DNA of 64,000 bases, from the NCBI RefSeq assembly GCF_002858765.1, contig NZ_PJRP01000007.1:219724-283723 (forward strand). Direction: 5' to 3'. The notes under the pieces are model-generated. The model was not told the DNA's origin and searched no databases. It saw only the letters and a program-made list of their open reading frames with translations. The DNA is from Cupriavidus pauculus (GTDB lineage: Bacteria > Pseudomonadota > Gammaproteobacteria > Burkholderiales > Burkholderiaceae). Within the stretch, counting starts at the first letter, position 1, and each line of letters begins with the position of its first letter. This document shows, in pieces, positions 26,603-35,399 of the stretch. The position numbers and the translations under genes were made by a program.

Positions 26603-27589
26603 ATGACCAAGACGATGGGTATACCCCGTCTGGCGGCCGCATGGATTGCGGCCACGGTTTTCTCGTTCGGCATGGCGGGAAGCGCGCAGGCGGCCTGGCC
26701 CGACCGGCCCATCCGGCTGATCGTGCCCACAGCGGCGGGTGGTACCACCGATATCGCGGCGCGGCTCGTCGGCAAGCGCATGAGCGAGATCCTGGGCCAG
26801 CCCATTGTGGTGGACAACCGCGCCGGCGGCGCGGGCATTATCGGATCACAGGCACTGCTGCAGGCGCCCGCCGACGGCTACACCATCATGATGGGCAATA
26901 TCGGCCCAAACGCCATTAACTACGCCCTCTACCGGCAACTGCCATACAAGCCGCAGGATTTTGCGCCGATTACCCTGGTGGTATCGGTGCCCAATGTACT
27001 GGTCGTCAACGCCAAGGTGCCTGCGCACAACGTGGCGGAACTGGTGACCCTGGCCAAATCCCAGCCCGGCCAGTTGTCATTCGGGTCGTCCGGGACGGGC
27101 CAGTCCGTGCATCTTTCTGGCGAGCTGTTCCGAAAACGCGCCGGTATCGATGTCATCCACGTGCCCTATAAAGGCGCGGCACCCGCTGTGGCGGATCTGG
27201 TGGCGGGCCAGGTGACCATGATGGTCGATAACCTACCCAGCTCCCTGCCGCAGATCCAGGCCGGCAAGCTGCGTGCGTTGGCAGTAACCAGCGCCGCGCG
27301 CGTGGCCGAGTTGCCCGACGTGCCCACCATGAAGGAAGCGGGCTTCGACGACTTCCAGGTCACCGCATGGTTTGGGCTGGTCGCCCGTGCCGGCACACCG
27401 CCGGCCCTGATTGCCAACTTGCAAAAGGCTGCAGCGACCGCACTCGCCGATCCGCAGGTCAAGTCGCGCCTGGCCGAACTGGGCGGTCAGGCGGGCGGCG
27501 ACACGCCGGAGCACTTCGGCCAGTTCATTGACCAGGAACGCCAACGCTGGGCGCGCGTGGTCAAGGACACCGGCATTCCGCAGCAATAA
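26603..27589 (+). CDS. Bug/TctC-family periplasmic solute receptor 1
   Basis: The 328-residue protein has a signal peptide ending near AQAA and the Bug fold signatures DRPIRLIVPTAAGGTTD, PADGYTIMM and HVPYKGAAPAVADL. Bug receptors bind carboxylates such as tricarboxylates, aromatic or nicotinic acids. They normally feed TctAB-type transporters or act as sensors. An AAGGAGAC site precedes the ATG. It sits 28 bp upstream of the CoA-transferase subunits, suggesting that its ligand is a carboxylic acid later activated to a CoA ester. Confidence 0.9.
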   Translation: MTKTMGIPRLAAAWIAATVFSFGMAGSAQAAWPDRPIRLIVPTAAGGTTDIAARLVGKRMSEILGQPIVVDNRAGGAGIIGSQALLQAPADGYTIMMGNIGPNAINYALYRQLPYKPQDFAPITLVVSVPNVLVVNAKVPAHNVAELVTLAKSQPGQLSFGSSGTGQSVHLSGELFRKRAGIDVIHVPYKGAAPAVADLVAGQVTMMVDNLPSSLPQIQAGKLRALAVTSAARVAELPDVPTMKEAGFDDFQVTAWFGLVARAGTPPALIANLQKAAATALADPQVKSRLAELGGQAGGDTPEHFGQFIDQERQRWARVVKDTGIPQQ

Positions 27590-27617
27590 GCCGCCAACAG
27601 CAGCCTCAGGAGATTTC

Positions 27618-28301
27618 ATGATCGACAAGATCGTCCCGTCGCTGGAAGCGGCAGTGGCAGCCATTGGCGATGGCGCCACGGTGCTGGTCAGCGGCTTCGG
27701 CGGCTCCGGCATTCCCGGCGCCCTGCTCGATGCCCTGCTCGCGCACGGTGCGCGCGACCTCACCATCGTCAACAACAATGCCGGCAACGGGGACACTGGC
27801 ATTGCCGCGCTGATTCGCGCCGGCCGCGTGCGCAAGGTCATCTGCTCGCATCCCCGCTCGAACAATGCCGAGGCCTTCATCGACGCGTATCGCGCGGGCA
27901 AGGTGGCGCTGGAATGCGTGCCGCAGGGCACGCTGGTGGAACGCATGCGTGCCGCGGGTGCCGGGTTAGGCCCCTTCTTCACGCCCACCGCCTACGGCAC
28001 GGCGCTGGCCGAGGGCAAGGAGACCCGCGTGATCGACGGCACTGGCTACGTGCTGGAACAACCGCTGCACGGCGACTTCGCGCTGGTCAAGGCGCATCGC
28101 GCCGATCGGTGGGGCAACCTGACCTATCGCTACGCGGGCCGCAATTTCGGGCCGGTGATGTGCACGGCCGCACGCCACACCATCGTCCAGGTGGACGATA
28201 TCGTTCCGTTGGGCGAGATGCCGCCTCAGCACGTGATGACGCCTGGCATCTTCGTCCAGGCGGTGGTGCTGGCCAACCCGGGAGTTCACCATGCCGCATG
28301 A
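27618..28301 (+). CDS. 3-oxoacid CoA-transferase subunit A
   Basis: The 227-residue protein has the family I CoA-transferase subunit A pattern: VLVSGFGGSGIPGALLDAL near the N-terminus, LTIVNNNAGNGDTGIAALI, and GNFGPVMCTAA-like ARNFGPVMCTAA. The enzyme moves CoA from an acyl-CoA to a 3-oxoacid such as 3-oxoadipate or acetoacetate. The frame is open upstream, but the ATG at 27618 has AGGAG and matches the family start. It overlaps subunit B by 11 bases, so the two are made together. Confidence 0.9.
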   Translation: MIDKIVPSLEAAVAAIGDGATVLVSGFGGSGIPGALLDALLAHGARDLTIVNNNAGNGDTGIAALIRAGRVRKVICSHPRSNNAEAFIDAYRAGKVALECVPQGTLVERMRAAGAGLGPFFTPTAYGTALAEGKETRVIDGTGYVLEQPLHGDFALVKAHRADRWGNLTYRYAGRNFGPVMCTAARHTIVQVDDIVPLGEMPPQHVMTPGIFVQAVVLANPGVHHAA

Positions 28302-28995
28302 CACCTCCATTCGTGCCGATGCCCTGCCGCGCCTGTCGCGCATGCAGATCGCGCGCATCGTTGCGCACGACATTCCCGATGGGAGCGTGGTCAACCTTGG
28401 CATCGGCATGCCCACGCTGGTGTCTGACCAGTTGCCCGCCGATCGCGAAATCGTGCTGCACAGCGAGAACGGCATCCTCGGCATGGGCCCGGTCATTCGC
28501 GACGGCGCAACCGACCCCGACTTGATCAACGCCAGCAAGGAGCCGGTCGGCCTGCTGGCTGGCGCCTCGATCTCCGACCACGCGGTCTCGTTCACGATGA
28601 TGCGCGGCGGCCATATCGACATCACGGTTCTGGGCGGCTTCCAGGTATCGGCCGGCGGCGACCTCGCCAACTGGTCGACGGGCGAGCCCGATGCCATTCC
28701 CGCCGTGGGCGGTGCGATGGACCTTGTCGTTGGCGCAGTGAAGCTGTTCGTGATGATGGAACACGTGACCCGTGACGGACAACCGAAGATCGTGGCGGAC
28801 TGTAGCTATCCGCTGACCGGAACGGGCGTGGTGGATCGCATCTACACGGACCTGGCCGTGATCGACGTGCAGCCCGGTGGCGGCCTGATGGTAACCGGAA
28901 TGGTCGAGGGCGTTTCGTTCGAGACGGTTCAGGCATTGTCGGCGGCGCCATTGACGCTGGCCAACGATCATCGCGTGCTGCGCACGGGCCGCTGA
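28291..28995 (+). CDS. 3-oxoacid CoA-transferase subunit B
   Basis: The 234-residue catalytic partner of subunit A has NLGIGMPTLVSDQL at about 35-48, and the active-site glutamate in SENGILG (Glu59). That residue forms the glutamyl-CoA intermediate. IPAVGGAMDLVVGAVKLFVM is a further hallmark. It could be PcaJ-, ScoB- or AtoA-like. With no thiolase or ring-cleavage genes around, the substrate stays open. It precedes a second Bug receptor by 27 bp. Confidence 0.9.
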   Translation: MPHDTSIRADALPRLSRMQIARIVAHDIPDGSVVNLGIGMPTLVSDQLPADREIVLHSENGILGMGPVIRDGATDPDLINASKEPVGLLAGASISDHAVSFTMMRGGHIDITVLGGFQVSAGGDLANWSTGEPDAIPAVGGAMDLVVGAVKLFVMMEHVTRDGQPKIVADCSYPLTGTGVVDRIYTDLAVIDVQPGGGLMVTGMVEGVSFETVQALSAAPLTLANDHRVLRTGR

Positions 28996-29022
28996 AACGG
29001 CCGCGCACCAAGGGGAGACACC

Positions 29023-30033
29023 ATGACAACAAGGACCATTGGCAAGCCGCGCACCACAGCGGCAATCATGCTGGGCGCGCTGCTAGCTGCTGTTACGGTG
29101 GCAGTGGCCGCACCACGTATCGCACACGCTGCCGACGCATGGCCGGTCAAGCCGATCCAGCTCCTGATTCCCTATCCGCCAGGCGGCAGTGCCGACCTGC
29201 TGGCGCGCCCTCTGGGCGCGAAGCTGCAAGAGCGCCTTGGGCAGCCGATCGTGCTCGACTACCGACCCGGTGCCGGCGGCACGATTGCCTCGCAAGCACT
29301 GGCGCGTAGCAAACCAGACGGCTATACACTGATCATGGTACTGGCCGCGCACGCCATCAATCCCAGCTTGTATCCGAAGCTGCCATACGACACGCGCAAA
29401 GATTTCGCGCCGGTCTCGCTGGTGGCCAACCTGCCGCTTATCCTGGCCGGCAGCGCGTCATTGCAGGCACGAAACGTGGCCGATCTGATTGCGCAGGCCA
29501 AAGCGGCGCCCGGCAAGATCACGTTCGGCTCAGCCGGCAATGGCAATACAGGACACCTGGCCGGTGAACTGTTCGATTCGATGACGGGTGTGAAGATGAC
29601 CCATGTGCCCTATAAGGGCAGCGCGCAAGTAGTCAATGCCATGCTGGCGGGCGATATCCAGCTGACGTTCGACAGCATTTCAACGTCGATGCCGCAAATC
29701 CGCGCGGGCAAGATGCGCGCGCTGGCCGTGACCAGCGCCAAACGTGCGGCCATGGCGCCCGACGTACCCACACTGGCCGAAGCCGGCGTACCCGGCTTCG
29801 ATATCAACGGGTGGTACGCCATCCTGGCGCCGGCCGGTACGCCGCGCGACATCGTCGATAAGCTCAGCACCGAGATTGCCGCCGTGCTGGCCCAACCCGA
29901 ACTGCGCGCGCAGATCGCGGCCAATGGCTATGAGCCCGTGGGCTCGACGCCGGCGGCGCTCGGCGCGCATATCGATGCGGAGCTCGTGCGGTGGAACAAG
30001 GTGGTAACCAACGCGGGGGTCAAGCTGGAGTAA
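29023..30033 (+). CDS. Bug/TctC-family periplasmic solute receptor 2
   Basis: The 336-residue receptor has a signal peptide to about residue 37 (RIAHAA). Hallmarks are KPIQLLIPYPPGGSADLLARPL, KPDGYTLIMV and HVPYKGSAQVVNAML. It shares the operon of the CoA-transferase and receptor 1, yet the two receptors are clearly diverged, so they probably bind different but related acids. It is followed by a convergent LysR gene after about 270 bp. Confidence 0.9.
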   Translation: MTTRTIGKPRTTAAIMLGALLAAVTVAVAAPRIAHAADAWPVKPIQLLIPYPPGGSADLLARPLGAKLQERLGQPIVLDYRPGAGGTIASQALARSKPDGYTLIMVLAAHAINPSLYPKLPYDTRKDFAPVSLVANLPLILAGSASLQARNVADLIAQAKAAPGKITFGSAGNGNTGHLAGELFDSMTGVKMTHVPYKGSAQVVNAMLAGDIQLTFDSISTSMPQIRAGKMRALAVTSAKRAAMAPDVPTLAEAGVPGFDINGWYAILAPAGTPRDIVDKLSTEIAAVLAQPELRAQIAANGYEPVGSTPAALGAHIDAELVRWNKVVTNAGVKLE

Positions 30034-30135
30034 CCGGGTTGGCATCTGCCGCGCAGGACCCGGCCGGCCTACTGGCCGGTCACTGGTCTGCGAACGATAT
30101 TGGCATACAGACAGGGCGCGTATCCAACCAGACGC

Positions 30136-30201
30136 GTCGCCGCTGCGCTGCTGCATTGGGCAAGTAGCCCGTGAAGCATGTTGAAATCAACCTGCCTTTT
30201 C
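30136..30201 (+). pseudogene. Relic of a membrane-protein C-terminus, copy 1
   Basis: Encodes VAAALLHWASSP, a stop, then SMLKST. It aligns with VAASVLHWASAPRNVLKST at 34807-34866, and the following CCTGCCTT-CTGCG bases also match. It is the degraded 3' end of the same unknown membrane protein gene that ends the region on the other side of the 30.3-34.6 kb block. Confidence 0.5.
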
Positions 30202-30302
30202 TGCGCGATCGATTTCATCCGATGTTTCGGCGCCGCCAATTCATGGCGGGGACGCCGGACAACCGAGAAGGGTCGCCCTGAGCCAGCGATAGACTGGCGC
30301 CA

Positions 30303-31238
30303 CTAGTAAGCCGGCGTCCGGCGCCAGCTTTCGGCCTGCCGCTCCAGGTGCACGCGGATGTAGTCCATTAGCGTGCGCGTCGCGAGGGTTGGATAGCGGC
30401 TCGGCGCAGTCAGCATGTAAACACTATCGCCCACCCCCTCCGCCTCGCATTCCGCAAGAACCTCGTGGACCTGACCCGTCTGAAGCTGCCGCCACACGGC
30501 ATAGCGCGGCAACAGCGCCACGCCAAGGCCCGCCATCATGGACTCGAGCAGAAACGGATAGTCACCGGACTGAATTCTGGGCGACACGCGCAATGTCATC
30601 GGCGTGCCCGCCATCCAGACCTTGAGCGTGAAGCGACGGCCCAGCGATGCCGGTGCAATCATGTCGCAGCGCTCAAGGTCAGCCACGCTCAGGATTGGGC
30701 CATGACCGTCCAGAAACGATGGCGTCGCGCACAGGCACCAGCCGACGCCGCAGATGCGGCGTGCCACATGATCATCCGGCGGCTGCGAGGTAATCTTCAA
30801 TGCCATATCGACTTCCGCAGAAATCAGATCACCGATGTTGTCGTTGATCGCCACGCGCAGCGATATCTGCGGATAGACGCGGGCGAACTCCAGCAGCAAG
30901 GGCGTCAGATAGAGATGACCTAGACCCGTGGGCAAGCGGATGCGCACGTCGCCGCGCACCACCGTGCCAAGACTGTCAATCGCGGTGCCGGCCGATTGCA
31001 GTTCATCGAGCATGCGCAACGCGTGGGCATAGAGGAGTTGCCCCGCCTCCGTCAGCTCAACGTGCCGGGTCGTCCTGCGCATCAATTGCGCGCCGAGGTG
31101 CTGCTCTAGCACCTTCAGGCGGCGCGACACATTGGACCGCGTCATGCCGCTGCGCTCGGCGGCCGCGGTCAACGTGCGCGATTCCACCATTGTCACGAAC
31201 AGCCGCATCAGGTTGAGGTCGAAGTTATTGTCAATCAC
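30303..31238 (-). CDS. LysR-family regulator of the divergent CoA-transferase operon
   Basis: The 311-residue protein has an N-terminal HTH (about residues 8-66; RTLTAAAERSGMTRSNVSRRL) of the CrgA-like subgroup and a periplasmic-binding-like effector domain. It is divergent from the CaiB-type gene with 76 bp between start codons, the classical arrangement for LysR control. A weak inverted repeat with T-N11-A geometry lies at 31256-31272. The inducer is probably the acid or CoA ester handled by the divergent operon. Confidence 0.88.
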   Translation of the reverse strand: MIDNNFDLNLMRLFVTMVESRTLTAAAERSGMTRSNVSRRLKVLEQHLGAQLMRRTTRHVELTEAGQLLYAHALRMLDELQSAGTAIDSLGTVVRGDVRIRLPTGLGHLYLTPLLLEFARVYPQISLRVAINDNIGDLISAEVDMALKITSQPPDDHVARRICGVGWCLCATPSFLDGHGPILSVADLERCDMIAPASLGRRFTLKVWMAGTPMTLRVSPRIQSGDYPFLLESMMAGLGVALLPRYAVWRQLQTGQVHEVLAECEAEGVGDSVYMLTAPSRYPTLATRTLMDYIRVHLERQAESWRRTPAY

Positions 31239-31255
31239 GAGTCAACACCACTGGC

Positions 31256-31272
31256 ACAAATCGATGGATTGT
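31256..31272. promoter_or_regulatory. Candidate LysR binding site
   Basis: ACAAATC and GGATTGT form an imperfect inverted repeat (5 of 7 positions) in the 76-bp divergent region, close to the CaiB-type start. Position fits a LysR site. Symmetry is weak. Confidence 0.3.
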
Positions 31273-31314
31273 TTCGGCGGAAGCGTAACCCTAGCATAGG
31301 CAACGAGCCAAACC

Positions 31315-32559
31315 ATGCTGAGTTACCCCATGCCAGACACCTCGCACGACACCAATCCAACCCACGAGGAGCTGCCTTTTGCCGGCCTGCGCGTGCTGGA
31401 CATCAGCCAGGGCATTGCCGGCCCGTACTGCGCGCACATCCTTTGGCAACAAGGCGCGGAAATCGTCAAGGTCGAGCCGCCGGCCGGCGACTGGGGTCGC
31501 AAGGTCGGGGTCGTGCATGGCGACACCAGCGCGCTGAGCATCGCCTACAACGCGGGCAAGCGCAGCATTTGCCTGGACGCTACTACCGACGTGGGGAAGG
31601 AACTACTGCTGGACTTGGCGCTGCAGGCGGACGTCGTGGTGCAGAATTTCCGGCCTCAGGTGGCGGAGCGACTGGGCGTGGGCCATGCTGCGCTGGCAGC
31701 GCAACGGCCGGAACTGGTCTATGTTTCGATCAGCGGTTACGGACCGGATGGTCCCTACGCCGACTACCCGGCATCGGATTCCGTGATGCAGGCCGACACC
31801 GGGCTCATGTTCGCAAACCGGGGCGTTGACGGTACGCCGCGGCGTATTGGCATGCTGCTGGCCGACGCCGCCACCGGCCTCTACGCGGCCCAGGCCTGCG
31901 CCGCCGCATTGTGCCGGCGGTATCGCACCGGGCGCGGCAGCCATGTCGAGCTGAATCTCTTCGACGCCTGCTGCGCGCTGCAGGCCAACAATCTCCTCGA
32001 GTATGCAATCGCCGGGCCAGCCGCTGCCGGCCCCGTTAGCGCGCCCAACGGGGTCTATGCCACCCGTGACGGCAGCGTGACGCTGCTTGCCCTGAACGAT
32101 GCGCAGTTCGCCAAACTCTGCCACGCACTTGACCGTGTCGATTGGCTGGATGACCCGCGTTTTGGCGGCAATGCCTCTCGCATGGAGCACGCAGCGCTTC
32201 TCAACCAACAGGTGGCGCGGATCATTGCCACGCGCTCGACTGCCGAGTGGCAGGAACGCCTGAGCGGTCACGACGTACTTCATGCGCCGGTGCGCAGCTA
32301 TGCCGACGTGCTGCAGCACCCGCAGGCTTCGCATCGACACACGTTCCAGACAATCGAGCAGCCCGGGCTGGGGCCTCTGCCCTTTGCCGGCATCCCCGCC
32401 GCGGGCATGCGCCGTCCCGCAGGTCCCGCGCCTGACAACGGCGAACATACCGTGCAACTGCTGCAGGAAGCCGGCTTCACCAGCCAGGTCATCGACCAAT
32501 GGCTGCGGCAAGGTGTCGTGCGACAGGCGGCCAGGCCAGGGACGGCGGGGGCGAAATGA
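31315..32559 (+). CDS. CaiB/BaiF (family III) CoA-transferase
   Basis: The 414-residue protein matches formyl-CoA/carnitine CoA-transferases. It has LPFAGLRVLDISQGIAGPYC at about 21-40, AEIVKVEPPAGDWGR, DVVVQNFRPQVAERLG, ISGYGPDGPYADYPASD, and the acidic active-site region MQADTGLM. It would activate a carboxylic acid by transfer of CoA from another thioester. A second in-frame ATG five codons later (31330) is an equally good start. It overlaps the reductase gene by four bases. Confidence 0.9.
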   Translation: MLSYPMPDTSHDTNPTHEELPFAGLRVLDISQGIAGPYCAHILWQQGAEIVKVEPPAGDWGRKVGVVHGDTSALSIAYNAGKRSICLDATTDVGKELLLDLALQADVVVQNFRPQVAERLGVGHAALAAQRPELVYVSISGYGPDGPYADYPASDSVMQADTGLMFANRGVDGTPRRIGMLLADAATGLYAAQACAAALCRRYRTGRGSHVELNLFDACCALQANNLLEYAIAGPAAAGPVSAPNGVYATRDGSVTLLALNDAQFAKLCHALDRVDWLDDPRFGGNASRMEHAALLNQQVARIIATRSTAEWQERLSGHDVLHAPVRSYADVLQHPQASHRHTFQTIEQPGLGPLPFAGIPAAGMRRPAGPAPDNGEHTVQLLQEAGFTSQVIDQWLRQGVVRQAARPGTAGAK

Positions 32560-33566
32560 AAGCGCTAGTGTGCAAGCAATTTGGCAGCGTTGAGGACGTG
32601 GAACTCGCGAGCCTGCCCGAACCTGAGCTGACTGACCCGCACGCGGTCACGATTGCCGTGGAATTGGCCAGCGTCAGTCACGCGACCGGCTTGATGATTG
32701 CCGGTCAGTACCAACGGCGTCCGCCGCTTCCGTTCGTGCCAGGCACCGAGGCAGTGGGACGTGTGGTGGCCTGCGGCGATGCAGTCACGCGGCTGCACCC
32801 CGGCGACCGCGTGGTTGCGATCGCCGACTGGGGCGGCTACGCGGAGCGCCTTACCGTTCCCGAGTACACCGTCTACCCAGTACCGGATTCGCTGCCGCCA
32901 ACCTCGGCCCTACCGATCCCCCTGTCCTATGGAACCGCATATTGCGGATTGGTCTGGCGTTGCGGGCTGCGCCCGGAAGACACGGTGCTGGTGCTCGGCG
33001 CCGGCGCCGGGGTTGGCCTCGCAGCGGTGGAAATTGCCCGTCAGCTCGGCGCCACCGTCATTGCCTGTGCCAGCACGGAGGCCAAGCGCGCGGACGCGCT
33101 GCGCCGCGGCGCCACGCATGCGGTGGCGCCTGAGGACCTCGCGGCATCCGTCAAGGCGCTCACTGACGGCCGCGGCGCGGATGTGGTGGTGGACCCGGTC
33201 GGCGGCGACCTGTTTGGACAAGCGCTACGTGCGGCGGCGCCTAACGCTCGCATCCTCAGCATTGGCTTTGCCAGCGGCTCCATTCCGCAAGCCCCCGTCA
33301 ACCTGCTTCTGGTCAAGAATCTGACGCTGCATGGATTCTTCTTTGGCCGTTATATCGGCTGGACGCCATCCAACGAGCGCGCCGAGCATGCGGCGGCGTT
33401 GCAGCATGTCATGTCCACCCTGTTCCAATGGGCCGCGGAAGGCAAGCTCGAACCGACCGTATCCGCAGTCTATCCGCTCACCGGCCTGGGCGATGCCCTC
33501 GCCGCGCTGGAATCTCGCAAGGTTGTTGGCAAGGTAGCAATAAAAATCAAGGAGACAGAGACGTGA
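32556..33566 (+). CDS. Zinc-independent quinone oxidoreductase-like (MDR family) enzyme
   Basis: The 336-residue medium-chain dehydrogenase lacks zinc ligands. The NADPH motif is in LVLGAGAGVGLAAVEIARQLGA, and the family C-terminal phrase is YPLTGLGDALAALESRKVVGKVAIK. NADPH:quinone reductases and acryloyl-/enoyl-CoA reductases share this fold. Behind a CoA-transferase an enoyl-CoA-type reduction is plausible. The start is fixed by the ATGA overlap with the CoA-transferase stop. Its own stop overlaps the GTG of receptor 3. Confidence 0.87.
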   Translation: MKALVCKQFGSVEDVELASLPEPELTDPHAVTIAVELASVSHATGLMIAGQYQRRPPLPFVPGTEAVGRVVACGDAVTRLHPGDRVVAIADWGGYAERLTVPEYTVYPVPDSLPPTSALPIPLSYGTAYCGLVWRCGLRPEDTVLVLGAGAGVGLAAVEIARQLGATVIACASTEAKRADALRRGATHAVAPEDLAASVKALTDGRGADVVVDPVGGDLFGQALRAAAPNARILSIGFASGSIPQAPVNLLLVKNLTLHGFFFGRYIGWTPSNERAEHAAALQHVMSTLFQWAAEGKLEPTVSAVYPLTGLGDALAALESRKVVGKVAIKIKETET

Positions 33567-34567
33567 ACATTTCATCGACAAAAACACCTGCGTGGCCACG
33601 GCTGCGCACGGCCCTGGCGTTGGCAGGAACTGCCATCGTCATGTTGTCCCCCGGGGTCTCAGCGCAGGAGTTCCCACAGCATCCCGTGCGCCTGGTGCTG
33701 CCTTATCCCGCCGGTGGACCGACTGACCTGCTCGCACGCGTGGTGGCCGTCAAGATGGGCGAGAGCCTGCGCCAGAGTGTGGTCGTCGACAACAAGCCAG
33801 GTGCAAGCGGCATGATTGGTGCTGAAGCCGTCGCGCGCGCCGCGCCAGATGGCTACACGATCCTGGCTAACGCCTCGTTACACGTGATCAACCCTAGCAT
33901 CTATTCCAAGATGCGCTACGACGCGTTCAAGGACTTCGTTCCCATCACGCAACTGGCCGACGTGCCGCTGGTACTTGTGGTCAATAACGATTCGCCAGTC
34001 AGGACCGTGCAGGACCTGATCTCGTATGCCAAGCGCCAGGGTGGTTCGCTCAATTTTGGCTCGGCGGGCAACGCCTCGGCACAGCAACTGGCCGGCGAAT
34101 CCTTCAAGCTGGCGGCCAAGGTCCCGATGCAGCATGTGCCATACAAGGGCAGCGCGCCGGCGTTGACCGACCTGATGGGCGGACAGATCCAGTTGATGTT
34201 TGATTCGATGCCTTCGGCAATGCCCTTCATCAAGGCCGGCAAGCTTCGTGCCGTGGCAGTGACGACCGCGCGCCGCGCTAGCGCCTTGCCTGACGTCCCT
34301 ACCGTTGCCGAATCCGGGCTGCCAGGCTTCGACATTAGCACTTGGTATGGTCTGTGGGCACCGCGTGGCACGCCCCCCGCGGTGGTCGAAAAGCTGGCCG
34401 CACATGCGGCCGCCGCGCTAAAACGTCCGGACGTGCGCCAGCAGTATGCCGACATGGGCGCCGAGCCGATCGGCTCCTCCCCGGCCGACTTTGCACGGTA
34501 CAACGCCTCCGAAGGCAAAAAGTGGGCTGAGATTGTGCGTCAGTCAGGCGCGAAGGCTGACGAATAG
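33563..34567 (+). CDS. Bug/TctC-family periplasmic solute receptor 3
   Basis: The 334-residue receptor uses a GTG start, supported by AAGGAGACAGAGAC directly before it and by the GTGA overlap with the preceding gene. Signal peptide cleavage is near SAQE. Signatures are HPVRLVLPYPAGGPTDLLAR, APDGYTIL and HVPYKGSAPALTDL. It is the last gene of the CaiB-type operon. No TctA/TctB membrane genes follow. Confidence 0.9.
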   Translation: MNISSTKTPAWPRLRTALALAGTAIVMLSPGVSAQEFPQHPVRLVLPYPAGGPTDLLARVVAVKMGESLRQSVVVDNKPGASGMIGAEAVARAAPDGYTILANASLHVINPSIYSKMRYDAFKDFVPITQLADVPLVLVVNNDSPVRTVQDLISYAKRQGGSLNFGSAGNASAQQLAGESFKLAAKVPMQHVPYKGSAPALTDLMGGQIQLMFDSMPSAMPFIKAGKLRAVAVTTARRASALPDVPTVAESGLPGFDISTWYGLWAPRGTPPAVVEKLAAHAAAALKRPDVRQQYADMGAEPIGSSPADFARYNASEGKKWAEIVRQSGAKADE

Positions 34568-35000
34568 ACTACGGAGAATCCAACGAGAAATACGCGTTCC
34601 GCCGCTTGGAGGAACGTGGGGGGCTTGGCGGGGGGGGGGATAACAGACAATAACATGCGGCGATAACCGGCACGCTCCCCCATGGACCGACGCCCCTCCG
34701 GCCAATCGTGGCGCGTCTAACGCTTGTCGCATTGTGGCTGCGAGCATCTGCCGTGCAGCCAGAATTCGGTTGGATCGGCATCGTCATCTTTGGCATTGCG
34801 CTCGGCGTCGCCGCTTCTGTGCTGCATTGGGCGAGTGCGCCCCGTAACGTGTTGAAGTCGACTTGAAGCAGCGACGCAGGTCCACCTGCCTTACTGCGTT
34901 TGTTGGCTTTCCGCGCCCTACTATCGGACATTCCAGGCAGAGATGTCGGACGACCGCGAAAGACTCTATTCGACTGGCACGGGTGTATCCGATCTCGCGG
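34568..35000. other. Non-coding region with a relic and a G10 tract
   Basis: Between receptor 3 and the propeller relic. It contains a run of ten G (34630-34639) and the membrane-protein tail relic at 34751-34866. No other gene-like content was seen. Confidence 0.4.
34751..34866 (+). pseudogene. Relic of a membrane-protein C-terminus, copy 2
   Basis: In-frame QPEFGWIGIVIFGIALGV continues as AASVLHWASAPRNVLKST and a stop, which looks like a last transmembrane helix plus a short tail of a transporter. Upstream sequence is not recognisable. It matches the degraded copy at 30136-30201. Confidence 0.45.
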
Positions 35001-35270
35001 TCAGCCCCTTGCCGGCCGCTGCTGTTCCAGGCCCGCGCCACTCGGTACGTACAGGAACCGGCCGGTGGGGTCGAACGACGGCTTGCCAGGGAGCATGCCA
35101 GTCGGCACGCGCAATAGCGTCATAAGCATCGGCGGACGGTCGGCAGCGATCCTGAACTGCCAGATTTCGTTGGAGCCGCGGCTGATGGCGTACAGATGAC
35201 GGCCGGCGGCGTCGATGATCAGATTCGTCGGTCTCGCGCCGGCGGCGATCACGGCCGCATCGATGTTGAC
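35001..35270 (-). pseudogene. Beta-propeller (YncE/lactonase-like) protein fragment
   Basis: The stretch encodes GARPTNLIIDAAGRHLYAIS, then GSNEIWQFRIAADRPPMLM and KPSFDPTGRFLYVPSGAG. These are two blades in the style of the propeller lipoproteins at 43145 and 60725. Sequence upstream of it is not propeller-like, and the frame ends soon after. It is a relic of a longer gene. Confidence 0.55.
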
Positions 35271-35399
35271 TGCCGTAGCAGCTTTGCAACCGGTTCCGCG
35301 ACATACGGCGTTCACGGCATAGCGGACACTCCGGTCCACGCCGCATCCGCAACTGAGCACATCCCTTTATGGAAGCCGGAGGTAGAGCTCTTCGGCGGC

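Noticed and set aside
30034-30100. CCGGCC/GGCCGG hairpin as a terminator of the receptor 2 operon
   Set aside because: The stem is short and no T-tract follows on either strand, so it was not listed.
34630-34639. G10 tract as a phase-variation switch
   Set aside because: It is not inside or just before any gene. It lies after a stop codon in non-coding DNA.
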